A DNA stretch of 10,300 nt from an uncultured Eubacteriales bacterium (GTDB lineage: Bacteria; Bacillota; Clostridia; Eubacteriales; Anaerofustaceae), in NCBI GenBank assembly GCA_902796565.1, contig CADBPP010000338.1, positions 1-10,300 of the forward strand, given 5' to 3'. The notes under the pieces were generated by a model. That model had not been told where the DNA came from and did not search any database. It saw only the letters and a program-made list of their open reading frames with translations. Of the stretch, positions 6,562 through 10,300 are shown piece after piece; the first letter of the stretch is position 1, and every line of letters starts with the position of its first letter. The translations under genes were made by a program, and so were the position numbers.

Positions 6562-6602
6562 AACATCACCCTTCCGTTTCCGGAAGGGTGATGTTTTTTT
6601 TT
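6562..6602 (+). terminator. Intrinsic terminator of TetR2
   Basis: A perfect 15-bp stem (6562-6576 pairing with 6581-6595) closes a TTTC loop and is followed by a run of nine T residues (6594-6602). It begins 20 bases after the TetR2 stop. It sits between the convergent ends of TetR2 and paralogue C. On the minus strand no T-run follows, so it is a good terminator only for TetR2. Confidence 0.88.
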
Positions 6603-6616
6603 AAAGCGGATCCAGA

Positions 6617-7687
6617 TTACTGATTCAGGTAATGCTTTCTGGAATACTCATAGAGCTCCTCGTTGAACACGCTGCTGGCGGAAGCGTTCCTGGCCACGAC
6701 CATGGAGGGCTTGCCGGGTTTGCAGAAATTGTCAACATATGTTCTCGCGCACTCGATGGCCTGAGCCTCATCGGTGCAGTCGAATCCGAACTCGTCAACG
6801 GGGATCTGGATGCAGATCTTGTCGCCGACTTCCTCATAGAGCTTCTTGTAATCATTGAGGGTCTGCATCTGCCATGTGTCGATGCCTGCATCGATGAATA
6901 CGCCTACTCTGGCTTCCGTATGTCCGCAGGAATGCAGCTCGACATAGCGGCCTTTGCTGTGGATGAAATCGCACAGTCTCTTCATGTGGGGCAGGAAGAT
7001 CTGGCGGGCGGCTTCCTCGGAGAAGAAGGGATCCTTCTGGCTTCCCCAGTCATCGTGCAGTGTTATGCCGTCGATGTAGGGGTAGTAGGTGAAGCACTTG
7101 TCGAATACCTTGATGGCCACATCGTGGAGCTCTCCCACCAGGTCATACAGGGCGTCGTACTGATCCTCGTCCGCCATGGCGATGGCGGCGTTCATGAAAT
7201 CCATCAGGGAGATCAGTCTCTCGAATCCGAAGCCGTTGGTGGTGGTGATGTTCATCGCGAATGCGGGGTTGGGCTTTTCGCCCTTGCATCCGTTCTCCCA
7301 GTCCCAGCTGTCCACATCGGGCATCTTGATGGCGTCTCTCCAGTCGTTGGCGTCCTCAAATCTGGGATTTCCGCCGTGGGAGATGCTTCCGCCCACTGCG
7401 GGCACGAATTCCCATTTTACTCCGAAGCAGTCGATAAGGTCCGAACGGTCGGGATTGGTCCTTCCCATGTGGGTGTTGTAGGGCGTGCAGCCTATCCCCA
7501 TGAAATCAGCTGAGGTCACTGCAAAGGCGGGCTGTTTGTCCCAGAACAGGGACAGGGTGTTCTCCCTGTATGAAACGGGGCTGGCGTACATGGGAGGGCC
7601 TGCTGCTCCTCCTCTTCCGGGAGGTCTTGTTCCAATAGGATTGCGTTCAATCGGTGAATAGGGCTTTTTCTTTCTGTCAGTGATCAT
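6617..7687 (-). CDS. UroD-like (MtaA/MtbA-type) methyltransferase, paralogue C
   Basis: This superfamily member has 356 residues. ATG 7687 has AGGAGG (7693-7698) five bases upstream. The N-terminus carries a Gly/Pro-rich segment (GTRPPGRGGAAGPPM) shared only with D among the complete paralogues. Putative zinc ligands are His252, Cys254 and Cys322. HDDWG occupies 211-215, and NGFGFERLISLMDFMNAA lies before it. It is about 89% identical to paralogue D by eye (some 40 differences in 356), so the two are a recent tandem duplication. The differences cluster between residues 136 and 205 and around 212-245, which may mean divergence in substrate recognition. It has its own promoter, and the terminator of D lies between the two genes, so they are not an operon. 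Methyl-transfer activity is inferred from the metal motif; the substrate is unknown. Confidence 0.87.
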   Translation of the reverse strand: MITDRKKKPYSPIERNPIGTRPPGRGGAAGPPMYASPVSYRENTLSLFWDKQPAFAVTSADFMGIGCTPYNTHMGRTNPDRSDLIDCFGVKWEFVPAVGGSISHGGNPRFEDANDWRDAIKMPDVDSWDWENGCKGEKPNPAFAMNITTTNGFGFERLISLMDFMNAAIAMADEDQYDALYDLVGELHDVAIKVFDKCFTYYPYIDGITLHDDWGSQKDPFFSEEAARQIFLPHMKRLCDFIHSKGRYVELHSCGHTEARVGVFIDAGIDTWQMQTLNDYKKLYEEVGDKICIQIPVDEFGFDCTDEAQAIECARTYVDNFCKPGKPSMVVARNASASSVFNEELYEYSRKHYLNQ

Positions 7688-7739
7688 GATATCCTCCTCT
7701 TGTTCTTTATTATCGGTAAAGCAGCATTTTCTGCTGAAT

Positions 7740-7748
7740 ATTATATCA
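7740..7748 (-). promoter_or_regulatory. Extended -10 promoter of paralogue C
   Basis: On the minus strand TGATATAAT (TATAAT at 7740-7745 with TG upstream) is an extended -10 box about 53 bases before ATG 7687. No good -35 hexamer is found at 16-18 bases; TTTCAG at 7762-7767 is the nearest. The same nonamer TGATATAAT forms the -10 region of paralogue A. Confidence 0.55.
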
Positions 7749-7847
7749 TTCGGGGATGAAACTGAAATATAATTTTATAATTTAAAATATATAATCTATT
7801 GAAAAACCTTATCTCTACGGCTCAATGGCTTTTCCGGACTGATGCAT

Positions 7848-7877
7848 AAAAAAAGGACGCGATCGTTTCGCGTCCTT
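7848..7877 (-). terminator. Intrinsic terminator of paralogue D
   Basis: A 9-bp stem (7853-7861 pairing with 7869-7877, AAGGACGCG on the plus strand) is extended by one A-T pair. Read on the minus strand it is followed by seven T residues (complement of 7848-7854). It lies 40 bases after the stop codon of paralogue D and separates D from C. Confidence 0.85.
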
Positions 7878-7916
7878 CTGTATCACTGTCGATAACAGTC
7901 TCTGAGACATTCCCCG

Positions 7917-8987
7917 TCAATGATTCAGGTAATGCTTTCTGGAGTATTCATAGAGCTCCTCGTTGAAAACACTGCTGGCGGCAGCATTCCTGGCGACCAC
8001 CATGGAAGGCTTGCCGGGCTTGCAGAAGTTGTCGACATATGTCCTCGCGCACTCAACGGCTTGGGCCTCGTCCGTACAGTCGAAACCGAACTCGTCAACC
8101 GGGATCTGAATGCAGATCTTGTCGCCGACTTCCTCATAGAGCTTCTTGTAGTCGTTGAGGATCTGCATCTGCCATGTATCGATACCGGCGTCGATGAAAA
8201 CGCCCACTCTCGACTCGGTGTGCCCGCAGGAGTGGATCTCGACGTAACGGCCGTGCTCGTGGCAGAAGTCGCAGAATCTCTTCATATGGGGCAGGAAGAT
8301 ACCTCTTGCGGCTTCATCGGAGAAGAAGGGATCCTTCTGTGTTCCCCAGTCATCATGGAATGTGATACCGTCTATGTACGGATAGTAGGTGAAGGTCTTG
8401 TCCAGCACCTTGAGTGCAGTGTCGAAAAGCGCTCCCACCAGCTCATACATCGCATCGAACTGATCGTCATCGACGACTGCGATCGCAGCATTCATGAAGT
8501 CCATAAGTGAGATGAGTCTCTCAAAGCCGAATCCGTTGACGTAGGTGATATTCATCGCAAACCTGGGGTCGGGCTTTTCGACCTTGCATCCGTTTTCCCA
8601 GTCCCAGCTGTCCACGTCAGGCATTTCAATCGCGTCTTTCCAGTCGTTTGCGTCCTCGAATTTCGGATTTCCGCCGTGGGAGATGCTACCGCCCACTGCA
8701 GGCACGAATTCCCACTTTACTCCGAAGCAGTCGATAAGGTCCGAACGGTCAGGGTTTGTCCTCCCCATGTGGGTATTGTAGGGAGTACAACCAATGCCCA
8801 TGAAGTCGGCTGCGGTAACAGCGAATGCAGGCTGCTTGTCCCAGAACAGGGAAAGGGAGTTCTCCCTGTATGAAACAGGGCTGGCAAACATAGGAGGGCC
8901 TGCAGCTCCTCCTCTTCCGGGAGGTCTGGTGCCTATGGGATTCATTTCAATCGGCGAAAAAGGCCTTTTCTTTCTGTCAGTGATCAT
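7917..8987 (-). CDS. UroD-like (MtaA/MtbA-type) methyltransferase, paralogue D
   Basis: This 356-residue tandem duplicate of paralogue C is collinear with it without gaps. ATG 8987 has AGGAGG (8993-8998) five bases upstream. The putative zinc ligands are His252 and Cys254 in IHSCGH and Cys322 in FCKPGKPSM. HDDWGTQKDPFFS and IDTWQMQ are present. Changes from C include Thr-Thr to Tyr-Val just before NGFGFERL, and a rewritten helix VGALFDTALKVLDKTF where C has VGELHDVAIKVFDKCF. Near the metal site, FIHSKGRY of C is FCHEHGRY here. These could retune the substrate pocket while the chemistry stays the same. It has its own extended -10 promoter and terminator. The catalytic role is inferred as for the other paralogues. 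Confidence 0.87.
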   Translation of the reverse strand: MITDRKKRPFSPIEMNPIGTRPPGRGGAAGPPMFASPVSYRENSLSLFWDKQPAFAVTAADFMGIGCTPYNTHMGRTNPDRSDLIDCFGVKWEFVPAVGGSISHGGNPKFEDANDWKDAIEMPDVDSWDWENGCKVEKPDPRFAMNITYVNGFGFERLISLMDFMNAAIAVVDDDQFDAMYELVGALFDTALKVLDKTFTYYPYIDGITFHDDWGTQKDPFFSDEAARGIFLPHMKRFCDFCHEHGRYVEIHSCGHTESRVGVFIDAGIDTWQMQILNDYKKLYEEVGDKICIQIPVDEFGFDCTDEAQAVECARTYVDNFCKPGKPSMVVARNAAASSVFNEELYEYSRKHYLNH

Positions 8988-9037
8988 CTGATCCTCCTGT
9001 TATTATTACATTGCGGCAAAACAGTATTACCATACAA

Positions 9038-9046
9038 ATTATAACA
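9038..9046 (-). promoter_or_regulatory. Extended -10 promoter of paralogue D
   Basis: On the minus strand TGTTATAAT (TATAAT at 9038-9043 plus upstream TG) lies about 50 bases before ATG 8987. The -35 region is weak. The leader carries a small dyad, GTAT-TACC-ATAC on the plus strand (9024-9035). It resembles the promoter layout of paralogue C. Confidence 0.5.
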
Positions 9047-9254
9047 TTATCAGCGGTTATTTGTGGTTTTTTCGATCACTTAACACCTGCTGTCAGCATA
9101 AATTGTACTGAAAAACATCCTTTACACAGTACTAATACGATCAAAATGCTATTAATGCGTTTTTTTTTATATTATTTGTATTTCATCCGACTATGCGGTT
9201 CTCTCCGTATCCCGAAAAACTCCGAGTGCGAGTCAATCCCTCTGATCGCTGATT
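9047..9254. other. Spacer upstream of paralogue D without a supported gene
   Basis: The part up to about 9190 is AT-rich, with a run of nine T residues near 9160-9169 and no recognisable gene. From about 9190 to 9254 the composition changes to that of the adjoining intron-like block, but I could not recognise an intron domain V there. The open frame at 9011-9277 on the plus strand has no ribosome binding site, crosses the D promoter and resembles nothing I know, so I do not call it. Confidence 0.5.
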
Positions 9255-9733
9255 TCATGATTCCAGGCGTGCAGTGATCGTTTTATCTGCGTATTGCTCG
9301 TTAAACTTCCCAAGTCTGTCGTCCATGCTTATGCTCCGGTTTCTGTGGCATAACTGTCTGATTTTACGCCTGAATTGTTCTCTCATTCCCTGTGACGATA
9401 CAGGTATTATGACATCTGCTGACTCCTCACAGTTCGTTGTTGCTGCAGCACATGATCTGTCTGTGAGACCTCATGGGATAAACTCGAAGCTTTCCTCGTT
9501 TGCCTGTCTGATTTACGCATCCGAGTTACGGTCGCCTTTAGGACATTACTTTCATTTGCCGGCTCGTCAGTCCAATACACCTTACTATCGGACTATGTCC
9601 GTCTTGCCACGATTTCGCTGTCCCTTCCGCTCGCCGGAACGTCGCCGTTCCGACCCCGGAGATCGCTGTCGGGTTCGCTGCTGACTAAGCCCATTGGGTA
9701 TTTCACCCTGGTTTCAAGACATGTCTGTCGTAT
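9255..9733 (-). mobile_element. Truncated group II intron (5' part), minus strand
   Basis: Read on the minus strand, this block carries sequence typical of bacterial group II intron RNA. It has TGAAACCAGGGTGAAATACCC and CTTAGTCAGCAGCGAAC near the 5' end, then GGCGACCGTAACTCGGATGCG. After these comes GAGGTCTCACAG, and then GAGTCAGCAGATGTCATAATACC, which is the domain III/IV junction motif. Several helices can be paired: 9696-9699/9705-9708, 9635-9641/9646-9652, 9589-9593/9597-9601, 9426-9432/9461-9467 and 9389-9393/9400-9404. After the last lies a 43-codon frame (9386-9255) whose KIRQLCHRNRSISMDDRL resembles the maturase domain of intron reverse transcriptases. If so, the reverse transcriptase body has been deleted. 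No domain V is found, and the GUGYG 5' end is not intact. It lies directly behind the terminator of paralogue E. It is probably not functional. The plus-strand frame at 9274-9684 is a shadow. Confidence 0.62.
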
Positions 9734-9760
9734 AAAAAACCGGCAGCTTACGCTGCCGGT
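9734..9760 (-). terminator. Intrinsic terminator of paralogue E
   Basis: A perfect 9-bp stem, ACCGGCAGC (9739-9747) pairing with 9752-9760, closes a 4-base loop. Read on the minus strand it is followed by six T residues (complement of 9734-9739). It lies 26 bases after the stop codon of paralogue E. The intron-like block starts immediately beyond the T-run. Confidence 0.88.
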
Positions 9761-9785
9761 GAATGTTTGATTTTATTCGGATCTA

Positions 9786-10300
9786 TCAGTCCTGTGCAAG
9801 ATAGTGCTTTCTGGAGTACTCATAGAGTTCCTTCATGAAAGCCATGCTCTGGCATGCGCCTCTTCCGGAAACGATGGAGGGCTTGCCGGGCAGGCAGTAA
9901 TGATCGACATAATATCTTGCGCCTGCTCTTGCCTGCTCGTCATCCTTGTAGTCGAACGGGAGCTCGTCAACGGGGATCTGGATGACCATCTTGTCGCCAA
10001 CGGTCTTGTAGAGGTTGTCGAAGTCATTCAGGATCTGCATCTGCCATGTATCGATTCCTGCTTCGATGAATACATCGACTCTGGACTCGGTGTGTCCGCA
10101 GGAGTGGATCTCGGTGTAACGGCCGTTAGCATGGATGAAGTCGCAGAATCTCTTCATGTGGGGAAGGAAGATCTCTCTTGCTACTCTGTCGGAGAAGAAC
10201 GGATCCTTCTGGGTGCCCCAGTCATCATGGAAAGTGATTCCGTCGATGAAGGGATAGAGCTCGAAGATCTTGGCGCAGCATGCGATACCTACGTCATAGA
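9786..10300 (-). CDS. UroD-like (MtaA/MtbA-type) methyltransferase, paralogue E (3' part only)
   Basis: This is the C-terminal 170 or so residues of a fifth paralogue; the gene runs off the right edge of the window. The frame stays open to the edge, so the internal Met at 10157 is not its start. Upstream of that Met the frame reads YPFIDGITFHDDWGTQKDPF, matching the middle of paralogue D. The putative zinc ligands are kept, HSCGH and YCLPGKPS, as are IDTWQMQ and IQIPVDE. The stretch DELPFDYKDDEQARAGARYYVDHYC is closer to paralogue A than to C or D. It ends in HYLAQD followed by TGA. It has its own terminator. Promoter and N-terminus are outside the window. Confidence 0.85.
   Translation of the reverse strand, partial: YDVGIACCAKIFELYPFIDGITFHDDWGTQKDPFFSDRVAREIFLPHMKRFCDFIHANGRYTEIHSCGHTESRVDVFIEAGIDTWQMQILNDFDNLYKTVGDKMVIQIPVDELPFDYKDDEQARAGARYYVDHYCLPGKPSIVSGRGACQSMAFMKELYEYSRKHYLAQD

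Noticed and set aside
6632..7513. Plus-strand open frame antisense to paralogue C, with a counterpart over D (7920-8510)
   Set aside because: Both mirror the same duplicated genes, so their similarity to each other only reflects the duplication on the coding strand.
9011..9684. Two plus-strand open frames (9011-9277 and 9274-9684)
   Set aside because: The first crosses the promoter of paralogue D, and the second is antisense to sequence with group II intron RNA signatures. Neither has a convincing start or family.
2505..10300. Reading the UroD-like genes as heme-biosynthetic uroporphyrinogen decarboxylase
   Set aside because: Five copies without other heme genes, no N-terminal decarboxylase signature, and a conserved His-x-Cys plus distal Cys metal pattern all favour the methyltransferase branch.
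1..10300. CRISPR arrays, tRNA and rRNA genes
   Set aside because: I saw no regularly spaced direct repeats and no cloverleaf or ribosomal RNA sequence on either strand.

Overview
The window looks like a chromosomal segment of an anaerobic Gram-positive bacterium, probably Bacillota, class Clostridia. The basis is strong AGGAGG-type ribosome binding sites, very AT-rich spacers around genes of roughly 50% GC, intrinsic terminators behind nearly every gene, and the gene families present. I cannot place it more finely than that.

Layout. Positions 1-329 hold no gene I can support. Positions 330-731 carry a decayed IS200/IS605-type transposase (TnpA) on the plus strand. Then come a GPH/MelB-like (MFS_2) transporter on the minus strand (802-2241) and a first UroD-like protein, paralogue A, on the minus strand (2505-3566). 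Divergent from A are a TetR-type regulator (TetR1, 3830-4480) and a second, more divergent UroD-like protein, paralogue B (4527-5603), as a two-gene plus-strand unit. A second TetR paralogue with a TTG start (TetR2, 5888-6541) faces two tandem, nearly 90% identical UroD-like genes on the minus strand, C (6617-7687) and D (7917-8987). An 800-base spacer holds what looks like a truncated group II intron (about 9255-9733). The 3' half of a fifth UroD-like gene, E (9786 to the window end), completes the window.

Function. All five UroD-like proteins keep a His-x-Cys pair and a downstream Cys at the positions expected for the zinc site of MtaA/MtbA-type corrinoid:thiol methyltransferases. They lack the N-terminal Arg-rich signature of true uroporphyrinogen decarboxylase. 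They are therefore better read as methyl-group transferases or demethylases acting on small methylated compounds than as heme enzymes. The transporter and two paralogous TetR sensors suggest an inducible uptake and demethylation locus. No corrinoid protein, methyltetrahydrofolate-forming partner or corrinoid activase lies in the window; if the system is corrinoid-dependent, these are encoded elsewhere. The substrate cannot be read from the sequence.

Regulation. Every complete UroD-like gene except B has its own promoter and intrinsic terminator, so the paralogues appear to be switched individually. The best candidate operator is a near-perfect 20-bp palindrome between the -35 and -10 boxes of paralogue A, next to the divergent TetR1 gene.
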